From CAVSCD01 sp963726335 (GTDB lineage: Bacteria; Acidobacteriota; Aminicenantia; Aminicenantales; UBA8522): a DNA stretch of 64,000 bases. Shown in pieces: positions 28,101 through 34,924 of the stretch (within the stretch, counting starts at the first letter, position 1; each line of letters starts with the position of its first letter). The DNA lies in assembly GCA_963726335.1 (NCBI GenBank), contig CAVSCD010000010.1, forward strand, positions 124,001-188,000, read 5' to 3'. The position numbers and the translations under genes were made by a program. Under the pieces are notes generated by a model, which did no database searches, was not told the origin of the DNA, and was given only the letters and a program-made list of their open reading frames with translations.

Positions 28101-28407
28101 TCAGGCCGGCCGCTCGCGCGAGAATCACGTTCAGTGCGGGGTGAGAGGCATCGAAACCGTAGCCGAGAAGGTGGATGTCAAAGCCCGGACCCGCTGATGC
28201 GGTCAGTTCGATGCCGGTCAGGCAGGCCGCGGAGCGGCGGGTCATGGCCTGGCGGAAGGCGGCCTGGCCATCCAGGCTGTTGTGGTCCGTGAGGGCGGCC
28301 GCACGAACGCCCGAGGCCGACAGCCGTTCGGCCAGGTCCTCGGGGGAGAGATCGCCGTCACTGAAATGCGAGTGGCAATGGAGATTGATCCGCAGCGTAT
28401 CGTTCAA
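25174..28407 (-). CDS. PHP phosphoesterase - Cache - PAS - CBS pair - DUF294 nucleotidyltransferase fusion, membrane sensor
   Basis: 1077 residues with an unusual domain chain. Residues 8-235 are a PHP domain of the TrpH/YciV type with intact metal ligands: HCHSHFSDG, LTDHNSLDG, GIELTAS, FWAHPLD and GSDYHG. Membrane helices at about 264-290 and 453-473 bracket a single periplasmic Cache domain (GKDYFWIQDLHPRMIMHPYR). A PAS domain spans about 492-594. Two CBS motifs span about 635-745. A DUF294 nucleotidyltransferase (ALGSQGREEQTLATDQDHAL) begins near 814, and its putative substrate-binding domain fills about 920-1065. CBS-DUF294 proteins accompany acetate-type symporters in many bacteria; a DUF485/SSS pair is divergent 170 bp away. 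The inferred role is an extracellular carboxylate sensor that nucleotidylates and perhaps de-modifies a target. Confidence 0.88.
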   Translation of the reverse strand: MNDTLRINLHCHSHFSDGDLSPEDLAERLSASGVRAAALTDHNSLDGQAAFRQAMTRRSAACLTGIELTASAGPGFDIHLLGYGFDASHPALNVILARAAGLKRQAERSPLAPPLSGASGNEEVGSAVLTAAEAIGAIHAAGGLVFWAHPLDPENPSTAAASLEPLLVRLKEAGLDGLEAYYGLYSTARREELANLADRHHLLTSAGSDYHGPVGRGSKDFQVDFPADRWRRLRDALLRQAGETSLPPEPAPVRRTPPRFRWRPFVLRILMPTLLAVILFAAALFAVFIPSLEESLMERKRDTIRELTNIAFGILTEYETDARQGRLTLAEAQFGAADRIRNLRYGAEGKDYFWIQDLHPRMIMHPYRADLEGGDLTAFKDPRGVAIFVEFARVLADKSEAYVEYVWQWKDNPDRLEPKQSFIKKFEPWDWIVSTGLYPDDVRAEIKAIAARLIRIALAIAALCGLLLFFVAGQSLRIERNRERVEEELRESHEKYRALVESGTEGTLVVVDGRPAFANFALLDLLGYRPEELPLLDLSDLLVREGDAAPGPPASGPAKLLRRNGQSVEVGLASARVVFGGREALVLSVRDLGGERRPPSRRDLENQNLIGELQASLLFLREPIASCAVKPLFSELREPVSSVAARMNAEDTSAAVVMADGEAVGILTDRDIRARLVAEGKMSDRPVHEFMSAPLVTIGQNALVFEAILAMRENNVDHLLVRDENGRVAGLLRNRDLLLFPRFSPAVMTQEIRGAPSVEAMAEARRPLAKVIGALVRGGAKARNVTRAVTAVTDAASVRLIELAEARLGPPPIRYAFLALGSQGREEQTLATDQDHALLLEDYEPAREAEVAAYFSALGEAVSEGLFQAGYPRCPGKVMADNPRWRQPLHVWTSIFEGWLASAEPEDILGLQVFFDFRTVVGEKSLALELRRRIDARLAQEPPFLLHYALYALQYKIPKPGGRLLNMKDLMMPVVNFARLYAFKNGIPETHTLDRLRALLEIGMIKESLCEEAGQVYDQLMGMRLAHQARSAEQGRPANNDLETAELTHLEETLLRQALSQMGNLQKKISFDFLGSA

Positions 28408-28436
28408 TCCGGCCTCGGGCCGTCAGGCCGCGTGGA

Positions 28437-28466
28437 ACGATATCATTCCGCCGGGAGCTCTGTCAA
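28437..28466 (-). promoter_or_regulatory. Promoter of the PHP-Cache-DUF294 gene
   Basis: Minus strand: TTGACA, 18-nt spacer, TATCGT; leader about 23 nt. Confidence 0.7.
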
Positions 28467-28505
28467 CGAGACAGCCCGAGACTCCGGTTTGAGTCAAAAA
28501 AGGCC

Positions 28506-28535
28506 TTGATTTCCCCGTCGGACGTATGAGATAAA
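28506..28535 (+). promoter_or_regulatory. Promoter of the DUF485-symporter operon
   Basis: TTGATT, 18-nt spacer, GATAAA; followed about 30 nt later by the ribosome site AAGGAGA. It is divergent from the 28437-28466 promoter with about 40 bp between the -35 boxes, so one regulator could act on both. Confidence 0.6.
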
Positions 28536-28580
28536 AGCGGGGCTGTTCGCGCTGCGGAAATTTCATAAGGAGAATGGTTC

Positions 28581-28868
28581 ATGCTTCACTCCCCTGCGGC
28601 TCCGACGGGTCCGGATCCGGCTTTCGCCTTCAAGCGCAGGCTGGGCGCCCTTCTTTTCATCATCTACGCTCTTATTTATGCGGGGTTCGTGGCCATCAAT
28701 CTTATCCGTCCCGTGCTGATGGAGAAGATCGTCCTGGGCGGCCTCAACCTGGCCGTCGTTTATGGTATGGGGCTGATCATCTTCGCCCTCCTGCTGGCCT
28801 TGGGTTACAACCGGGCTTGCGGACGGCGGGAAAAGGCCCTCCACGGCGCGACGGAAGCCAAGGCTTGA
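28581..28868 (+). CDS. DUF485 small membrane subunit of SSS symporter
   Basis: 95 residues with two membrane helices (GALLFIIYALIYAGFVAINL and VVYGMGLIIFALLLALGYN) joined by a short loop, the YjcH/DUF485 pattern. These proteins pair with ActP-type sodium/solute symporters. The TGA stop is followed after one base by the ATG of the symporter, so the two are translated together. Confidence 0.88.
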   Translation: MLHSPAAPTGPDPAFAFKRRLGALLFIIYALIYAGFVAINLIRPVLMEKIVLGGLNLAVVYGMGLIIFALLLALGYNRACGRREKALHGATEAKA

Positions 28869-28869
28869 G

Positions 28870-30784
28870 ATGAATATCCTCTCCGTCGTCCTCTTCGTCG
28901 TCTTCGTCTCGTCGGTACTTGGGGCTGTCTTTTTACTTCGCCGGCCGGGCCAAGTCCGCCAGCGGCTATTACGCCGCGGGCGGCCGCATCCACTGGAGCG
29001 TCAACGGTGTCGCCTTCGCCGGCGACTACCTTTCGGCAGCTTCCTTCCTGGGCATCTGCGGCATGATCGCCACGGCCGGATACGACGGCTTCCTCTACTC
29101 CGTCGGTTACCTGGCCGGCTGGATCGTGGCCCTGTTCATCGTCGCCGAGCCCCTCAAGCGGCTGGGCAAGTACACTTTCACCGACGCCCTGGACGCCAAC
29201 TATAATCACCGCGGGATCAAGCTCGTCGCGGCCGTCAGCACTCTGCTCGTTTCGGTCTGCTATCTCATCCCGCAGATGGTCGGAGCGGGTGTGCTGGTCA
29301 CGCCGCTCCTCGGCCTGCCCCACTTTGTGGGGGTGATCATGGTCGGCCTCATCGTTATTACCATCGTGGCCACCGCCGGAATGACCTCGACGACCTACGT
29401 TCAGTTTATCAAGGGCGCCATGCTCATCGTCTTTTCCGTCGTTGTGGTTGCCGTCGTTCTCTTCCGCGGGCTTTCGACCACGCCCGACCAGGGTGGCAGG
29501 GTGCCCTTCCGGTCCGTCCGATCGCTGGACGCCCTCGAAAAGGAAGGCGCGGTCGTACCTTCCGACCCGGCCTACACGGTGACCTCGTCCGCCTCCGTCA
29601 AAACCCTCCGGTTCGTCAAATTGACCGGACCCGAGGGGGAAGGCTGGTGGAAGGTCGAGGCCGCCCCCGAAGGCGGCTTGACCCTGCTCGAGACCCAGTC
29701 CGTTCTCAAGAAAGCGGACGGAACCTCCTGGACCAACGGAGCCCCATCCGGCAAGGACAACTTGCTCAGGCAGGTTGGCAACATGGAGGTCATCGCCGGC
29801 CAGACAGGCGAAGAGGCCAAGACCGGGTCCTTGGGACCTTTCAACTTCCTGGCGCTCATCGGCCACCCGGCTTCCAAGGTCCGGCAGTGGAAGAGCGCCA
29901 CCTTCGAGGACGGTGGCGATAAGGTCACCGTCTACCACTCCATCCTGACGCCGGGCAACAAGATCCTCCGTCCCGGCTTGCGGTTCAAGGTCGAGGGAAC
30001 TCCGATCGACCGCATCGACTTCGCCTCGCTGATGCTGGCCTTGTTTCTGGGCACGGCCGCGCTGCCCCATATCCTGATTCGATATTACACCGTCCCCTCA
30101 GCGGCGGCCGCCCGCAAGTCCACCATCGTGGCCATCGCCGGGATCGGGTTCTTCTACATCCTAACCCTGTTCATGGGCCTGGGGGCCATGACCAACGGCG
30201 TTATCAACCTGGCCGATGACAATATGTCGGCGCCCCTGTTGGCGCGTTCATTCGGGACGTTTTTGTTCGCCGTGATCTCGGCCATCGCCTTCGCCACCGT
30301 GCTCGGGACGGTCAGCGGACTGATCATCGCCGCCTCGGGCGCCGTGGCCCACGACCTGCTCGACCGCTACGCCGGGATCATCAAGAGCGACAAGCAGAAG
30401 GTCTTCGTCGGCAAGGTCGTGGCGTTCGGAGTCGGACTGATCGCCATCGTCCTGGGTATCCTGTTCAAGGGGGTCAACGTCACCTTCCTGGTCGGCCTGG
30501 CCTTCGCCGTGGCGGCGTCGGCCAACCTCCCGGCGATCGTCATGATGCTGTTCTGGAAGAGGACCACGGCCCGCGGCATCACCGCCTCGATCTTCGTGGG
30601 CGTCGTCTCGGCCATCGGGCTGATCCTCTTTTCGCCGACCATGTTCGAGCTCTACGGCAAGGACCCGGCGGCGGCCCCGTTTCCTCTGCGCAATCCGGGA
30701 ATCGTCTCTATTCCTTTGAGCTTCCTGACGCTCCTCATCGTCTCACTTCTGACCCGGAAGAGTCCGCCTCCGGCCAAGACCTGA
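28870..30784 (+). CDS. SSS-family sodium/carboxylate symporter (ActP-like), frame broken near 28916
   Basis: About 637 residues when a one-base break at about 28916 is repaired, joining MNILSVVLFVVFVSSVL to GLSFYFAGRAKSASGYYAAG. SSS signatures such as NGVAFAGDYLSAASFLG, YDGFLYSVGYLAGW and RLGKYTFTDAL match the acetate/pyruvate branch. The same holds for LPHILIRYYTVPSAAAARKS and FATVLGTVSGLIIAASGAVA. Between two helices there is an extra soluble segment of about 170 residues (from STTPDQGGRVPFRSVRSLDA to GTPIDRIDFAS), absent from classical ActP and probably extracytoplasmic. It should import a small carboxylate with sodium. Partner genes: DUF485 upstream and the divergent Cache/DUF294 protein. 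Confidence 0.88.
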
Positions 30785-30806
30785 TTCGGCAAATAATTCG
30801 ACATCA

Positions 30807-30829
30807 CATGTTCTCCCCCGGAGAACATG
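30807..30829. terminator. Perfect 10-bp hairpin after the symporter gene
   Basis: CATGTTCTCC-CCC-GGAGAACATG, 22 bp after the TGA. There is no T-run, so it may be an mRNA 3' stabiliser or a factor-dependent terminator. Confidence 0.5.
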
Positions 30830-30840
30830 GGCCGCAGCCT

Positions 30841-31042
30841 AGTGTCCCGTCTCGCAAGTTCCTTTCCAAAGTCCTGTATATAGACGGGACACTTCCAGGG
30901 GGGAGTCAAGCTCCCCCCTCGGCGTTTCGTTTCACTCCACTGACCCCCTGAGGGGAACGACGCCGTCCCCCTCAAACTCCCCCGCGGTGGTGCATCTTCG
31001 TTGCTCTTTTATAGAGCCAAGATATTTGCGCGACGCACCACA
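30841..31042 (-). repeat. 201-bp multi-hairpin repeat element, copy 2
   Basis: Inverted copy of 14020-14221. The outer hairpin AGTGTCCCGTCT...AGACGGGACACT is perfect here; the other outer stem carries one change (GATGCACCAC). Differences from copy 1 gather in the hairpin loops while the roughly 110-bp core is almost identical. It again lies between the 3' ends of convergent genes. Confidence 0.85.
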
Positions 31043-31079
31043 AGCCGATGTCAAACGAAGTCGGGGGGATCCCCCGCCT

Positions 31080-32015
31080 TTAATCCGCGCCCTTGAACCG
31101 GAGATCCAGGACGGCGCCGGACCGGGCGACGGCGCCTTTCTTGGATTGGAAATCGACAAAATCGAAACCGTCGGGTCGATTGCCCGTGATTTTCAGATAG
31201 GAGTCCAGATTCGCCTTGAGATGGGCCAGCGCCGCGGCCGCCGCATCCGGGTTCGGATAAGGGACGATCAGGCGGGTGAACGCCGGCCCGTCGGGCATCC
31301 GATATTCTGCCAGGGCGCCGAAGATCCGGCCGCCGAGCGACAGGATGTCCCCTTCCCCGAAGGTGAACTGGGCCTGGAGCCCGTAGGGCCCCCGGACAAG
31401 ACGCTCGGAGCCGGCCACCCGGCCTTCGGGGGGTAGAGCGCCGAGCGGTGTCACCGGGGACTCCTCCGGGACGCCGGCCAGGAAGGCGTTGGCGAGCGCC
31501 GCGGCCTCGGTTCTCGAGGCGTGAACGTCCCCCAGGTTATCGACCTGGACGAAATAGCGCCCCCTGACGATAGTGATCTGGGTCTCTTCCGCGGAGTTGC
31601 GGGCCGCGACCTCGGGGAACGGCGTCTCCTTCCCCATCGTCATCAAGTAGATACCCAAGGCGGACGCGGCGCTCTCCATTTCGTATGCGTTAAGCGTCAG
31701 CTCGGCCTTGTCCCTGGCGTAAGCTTGCAGCCGGAGCTTGGCGAACCCGAACTCGAGGAAGATCTCGGCCCCGCCGTCGATCTGATTGAAGAGGTCCTGG
31801 CCGGTGAACGTCCGAAGCGGTCCGGTTTGGGTCCAGCCGGGGGCGAATCCAGGCCCCGGGAACGCGGCTGATCCGGCGGCCGCTTGGCCTGCGGACACAG
31901 TCCCGCCAACGGCCTCAATCACCGATGTCGCGGAACCGAGAAGCCCGACGAATGCCGCCAGGGCGGCGATCTTCGCCGCCCTCCCCTTCCGGCGGGGCCC
32001 GTCAGACCTTGACAT
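31080..32015 (-). CDS. DUF6599-family exported protein
   Basis: 311 residues with a hydrophobic signal region near residues 14-35. The signature DLFNQIDGGAEIFLEFGF and LTLNAYEMESAASALGIYLM match the family I know as DUF6599, whose function is unknown; several Acidobacteriota-type genomes place it next to DUF362 genes. Its start overlaps the end of the DUF362 gene by 14 bp, so it is the second gene of that operon. It may be an accessory to the Tat-exported DUF362 protein. Confidence 0.75.
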   Translation of the reverse strand: MSRSDGPRRKGRAAKIAALAAFVGLLGSATSVIEAVGGTVSAGQAAAGSAAFPGPGFAPGWTQTGPLRTFTGQDLFNQIDGGAEIFLEFGFAKLRLQAYARDKAELTLNAYEMESAASALGIYLMTMGKETPFPEVAARNSAEETQITIVRGRYFVQVDNLGDVHASRTEAAALANAFLAGVPEESPVTPLGALPPEGRVAGSERLVRGPYGLQAQFTFGEGDILSLGGRIFGALAEYRMPDGPAFTRLIVPYPNPDAAAAALAHLKANLDSYLKITGNRPDGFDFVDFQSKKGAVARSGAVLDLRFKGAD

Positions 32016-33240
32016 GCGCGATCTTGGCCGGGTCGGCGATCCCCAGCCCCAGCCTCTCGGCGTAGCGCAGGTATTCCGTGAAGCGGGGGTTCTCGTTGAC
32101 CGCCACGGCCATTTCCTTGCGCTTGGCTACGATCCTGTTATGGCAAACCATGTCCAGGGCGAACGGATCGGAGGCGAAATACAGGCGATTGTCGATGTAG
32201 GCGAACTTGGCGTTCTTGTCCGGCCCTCCGTCATACTGCGAGCGCAGGCCGTCGGTGATGTTGAGGACCATCTTATCTCGAACCGGCCAGAAGGCCGGTA
32301 CTTCGACGCAAACGTCGAGGAACAGGGGCGCATGCAGCCGGTTCGTGTTGCAGACCGCGCCGTAGCCGATGTTCTTGGTGGCCATGGAGATGGCGTTGCC
32401 GGTGTTCTTGAACACCGGCAGGTTGATGATCTTGGTCAGCTTCCCGGTCAGCAGCTTGCCAAAGTAGGAGTGCCGGCCGTTGAAAACGTGCTGGTTGAGA
32501 TAAGGCAGGTCCTTGGGCCCTTCGACGTCGGCCCAGTAGAAGACCTCCTGGTCGAAATTGGGGACGCTGACGTGAGTGCCGTCGGCGTTGAGCCACTTGC
32601 TGTTGTCCTGGGTCTTGCCTTCGGCGGCCGCCTCGTCCATCGTCTGCAGGCCCTCGATCCCGATCCCCGGGTAACGCTCGGCGGTGAACCCGGCGTCCTT
32701 GAGCATGTAGTCGAAGCGGTCCCAGATGATGATGTTCCGGCGCGGCAGGCCGCAGGACGTCAGCCAGTCGATGACGGCGTCGACGACTTCGAGCCGGGTG
32801 CTGATGAGGCCCGGCCCGACCGGGTTGACCTTAAGCCCGACGACGTCCTTCCCGGTGAAGAACAGACCGAAGCTCTTTCTGAGGTTTTTCCCGGTCAGCT
32901 CCCGGATCCCTTTTTCGACCATGGCCTTGACCACGGCCGCATTAACCTTTCCGTCGGGCATGGCCGCCGGATCGTGGACTTCGATAACCCTGCCGGGGAA
33001 CGGTCCGGGCAGGCTCCACTTGGTCTTGGGGACCTTGAAGGCGTCCTCGATGTTGGTCTTGGGCTTGGGGGGCGGACCGGCCGGTTTGGCCGGTGGCTGC
33101 TGGCCCTGCGTCTGTTGGGCGGCTAAAAGGCTGCGGCCGGACATGACCAGGCCGGCGCCGATCGCCGCCCCGGCCTTCAGAAAATCGCGGCGGCCGACGG
33201 TATTCTCGGCAGGCATCGAGCGGTAACGTTGTTTTTTCAT
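32002..33240 (-). CDS. Tat-exported DUF362-domain protein
   Basis: 412 residues. A Tat signal with the twin-arginine motif GRRDFLKAG near residue 16 is followed by a proline-rich linker and a DUF362 domain. The domain includes VVGLKVNPVGPGLISTRLEV, NIIIWDRFDYMLKDAG, KTIINLPVFKNTGNAISMATK and DPFALDMVCHNRI. DUF362 proteins often carry Fe-S clusters; this one lacks an obvious ferredoxin Cys array. Its role is unknown. It precedes DUF6599 in an operon. Two promoters lie upstream in tandem (33267-33295 and 33375-33404). Confidence 0.85.
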   Translation of the reverse strand: MKKQRYRSMPAENTVGRRDFLKAGAAIGAGLVMSGRSLLAAQQTQGQQPPAKPAGPPPKPKTNIEDAFKVPKTKWSLPGPFPGRVIEVHDPAAMPDGKVNAAVVKAMVEKGIRELTGKNLRKSFGLFFTGKDVVGLKVNPVGPGLISTRLEVVDAVIDWLTSCGLPRRNIIIWDRFDYMLKDAGFTAERYPGIGIEGLQTMDEAAAEGKTQDNSKWLNADGTHVSVPNFDQEVFYWADVEGPKDLPYLNQHVFNGRHSYFGKLLTGKLTKIINLPVFKNTGNAISMATKNIGYGAVCNTNRLHAPLFLDVCVEVPAFWPVRDKMVLNITDGLRSQYDGGPDKNAKFAYIDNRLYFASDPFALDMVCHNRIVAKRKEMAVAVNENPRFTEYLRYAERLGLGIADPAKIAHVKV

Positions 33241-33266
33241 GGTGTCCTTCCTCTGAGTTTATTTCG

Positions 33267-33295
33267 AGGATAGCCCGCCCCGGGCGAATTGTCAA
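33267..33295 (-). promoter_or_regulatory. Proximal promoter of the DUF362-DUF6599 operon
   Basis: Minus strand: TTGACA, 17-nt spacer, TATCCT; leader about 20 nt. Confidence 0.7.
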
Positions 33296-33374
33296 AAGTA
33301 CCGGCGCTCTGGGGGCGGCCTGCGCCTCAAGAACTCCCTTTGAGCGCGATACCTGAGCCGACCCTCACGACGCG

Positions 33375-33404
33375 ATGATATTCCCGGCCGAAGACGGGTT
33401 TCAC
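33375..33404 (-). promoter_or_regulatory. Distal conserved-spacer promoter-like site
   Basis: Minus strand: a weak -35 (GTGAAA), then CCCGTCTTCGGCCGGGAA, then TATCAT. The spacer is identical to that at 48927-48944 although the -35 box has decayed, which suggests that the spacer itself is what is kept. Confidence 0.55.
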
Positions 33405-33440
33405 GAAAACGGAATCCGGTCCCGGATTCAGGCTTTGGCC

Positions 33441-33470
33441 TTGACCCGGGGCGCGACTCCGGAATATTCT
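33441..33470 (+). promoter_or_regulatory. Promoter of the Gfo/Idh/MocA gene
   Basis: TTGACC, 18-nt spacer, TATTCT; leader about 93 nt with GAGGAG before the start. Confidence 0.6.
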
Positions 33471-33569
33471 TTTGGCGGCGACCGGGTTCGATCTCAGCGC
33501 CCGAAAAAGGAGATACGGCATGGTCATGAACCGGGCAGGCGGATTTCTTTAGGACGAGGAGTCGTGAGA

Positions 33570-34904
33570 ATGAAACAATCGTGCAATCGGCGTGAGTTCT
33601 TGAAGCGAGTGACGTCGGCCGGCATCGGCCTTGGAGTCTTGGGCGGGCTGGATTGGCGCTTCGCCTGGGGCGCCAACGACAGGCTCCAGGTCGCGGTCGC
33701 CGGGGTGAACAGCCGCGGCCGGGCGCTGGCCGAGAGCTTTGCCCTGGCGGGTGACGCCCAGGTGGCCTATATCTGCGACGTGGATACCCGGGCGGTCGCG
33801 AAAACCGTGGAGAGCGTCGCGGCCCTCCAGGAACGCCGGCCGACGGGTGCGGGGGACTTCAGGAAAGCCCTGGAGGACCCGGCGGTCGATGCCGTCGTGA
33901 TCGCGACGCCCGATCACTGGCATGCGCCGATGGCCATCCTGGCTCTTGCCGCGGGAAAGCACGTCTACGTGGAGAAACCGTGCAGCCAGAACCCTGCCGA
34001 GGGCGAAATGCTCGTGGCGGCGGCGCGGAAGTCCGGCAAAATCTGCCAGATGGGAAACCAGCGCCGCTCGTGGAGCAAGATCCAGGAAGCCGTCGACCTC
34101 CTCAAGGCGGGCGGCATCGGTCCGGTCCGCTTCGTGCGCTGCTGGTACGCCAACTCGCGCCAACCGATCGGCGTCGGCAAGCCGGCCCCGGTTCCGGAGT
34201 GGCTCGACTGGGACCTCTGGCAGGGACCGGCCCCCCGCGTCGACTATCGCGACAACGTGGTCCACTACAACTGGCACTGGTTCTGGCACTGGTCGACGGG
34301 CGAGGCGGGTAACAACGGCGTTCACCCCCTCGACATCGCCCGCTGGGCGATCGGCGACGATTATCCGGTCCGGGTGACCTCGGCCGGCGGGCGGTATTAT
34401 GCCGACGACGACTGGCAGCCGCCCGACTCGCAGATGATCTCGTACGAGTTCCCCAGCCGGGTTCTGGTGACCTGGGAAGGCATGAGTTGCAATCCCGTCG
34501 GGGACTACGGCGAGGGGTTCGGCGCGCTGTTCCAAGGCCAGAGGGGCGCCCTGCGCGTGCTCCCGGGCAACGGCTACGTGCTGTTCGACGAGGAAGGCAA
34601 GGAGGTCCGCACGGAAACGGCCTCCGTGGAACCGGTGCATATCACGACGGTCGGTCCGGGCCGCGCCGGCGATATCATCCATATCCAGAATTTCCTCGAA
34701 GCGGTCCGCGGCCGGCAGAAAGCGAACTCGGAGATCGGTGAGGGCCATAAGAGCACGATGCTCGTCCACCTGGGGAACATCGCCCAGCGGACGGGCCGCG
34801 CGCTCAGCTGCGACCCCAAGACCGGGCGGATCCTGGGCGACGACGACGCGATGCGGTATTGGAAACGCGAATATCAGCCGGGCTGGGAACCGAGGGTGGA
34901 ATAA
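33570..34904 (+). CDS. Tat-exported Gfo/Idh/MocA-family oxidoreductase
   Basis: 444 residues from the ATG at 33570. The twin-arginine motif NRREFLKRV near residue 6 predicts Tat export with bound cofactor. The N-terminal Rossmann domain binds NAD(P) (VAVAGVNSRGRALAESF, CDVD), and the family's catalytic EKP motif is present in HVYVEKPCSQNPAEGEM. VHYNWHWFWHWSTGEAGNNG and HPLDIARWA are typical of secreted sugar oxidoreductases such as GH109-like proteins. The exact sugar substrate is unknown. It is divergent from the DUF362 operon. Confidence 0.88.
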   Translation: MKQSCNRREFLKRVTSAGIGLGVLGGLDWRFAWGANDRLQVAVAGVNSRGRALAESFALAGDAQVAYICDVDTRAVAKTVESVAALQERRPTGAGDFRKALEDPAVDAVVIATPDHWHAPMAILALAAGKHVYVEKPCSQNPAEGEMLVAAARKSGKICQMGNQRRSWSKIQEAVDLLKAGGIGPVRFVRCWYANSRQPIGVGKPAPVPEWLDWDLWQGPAPRVDYRDNVVHYNWHWFWHWSTGEAGNNGVHPLDIARWAIGDDYPVRVTSAGGRYYADDDWQPPDSQMISYEFPSRVLVTWEGMSCNPVGDYGEGFGALFQGQRGALRVLPGNGYVLFDEEGKEVRTETASVEPVHITTVGPGRAGDIIHIQNFLEAVRGRQKANSEIGEGHKSTMLVHLGNIAQRTGRALSCDPKTGRILGDDDAMRYWKREYQPGWEPRVE

Positions 34905-34924
34905 TCAGAGAGATGCCTCTGGTC

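Noticed and set aside
31786..33126. 446-codon plus-strand open frame
   Set aside because: Antisense to the DUF362/DUF6599 operon, no domain or ribosome site.
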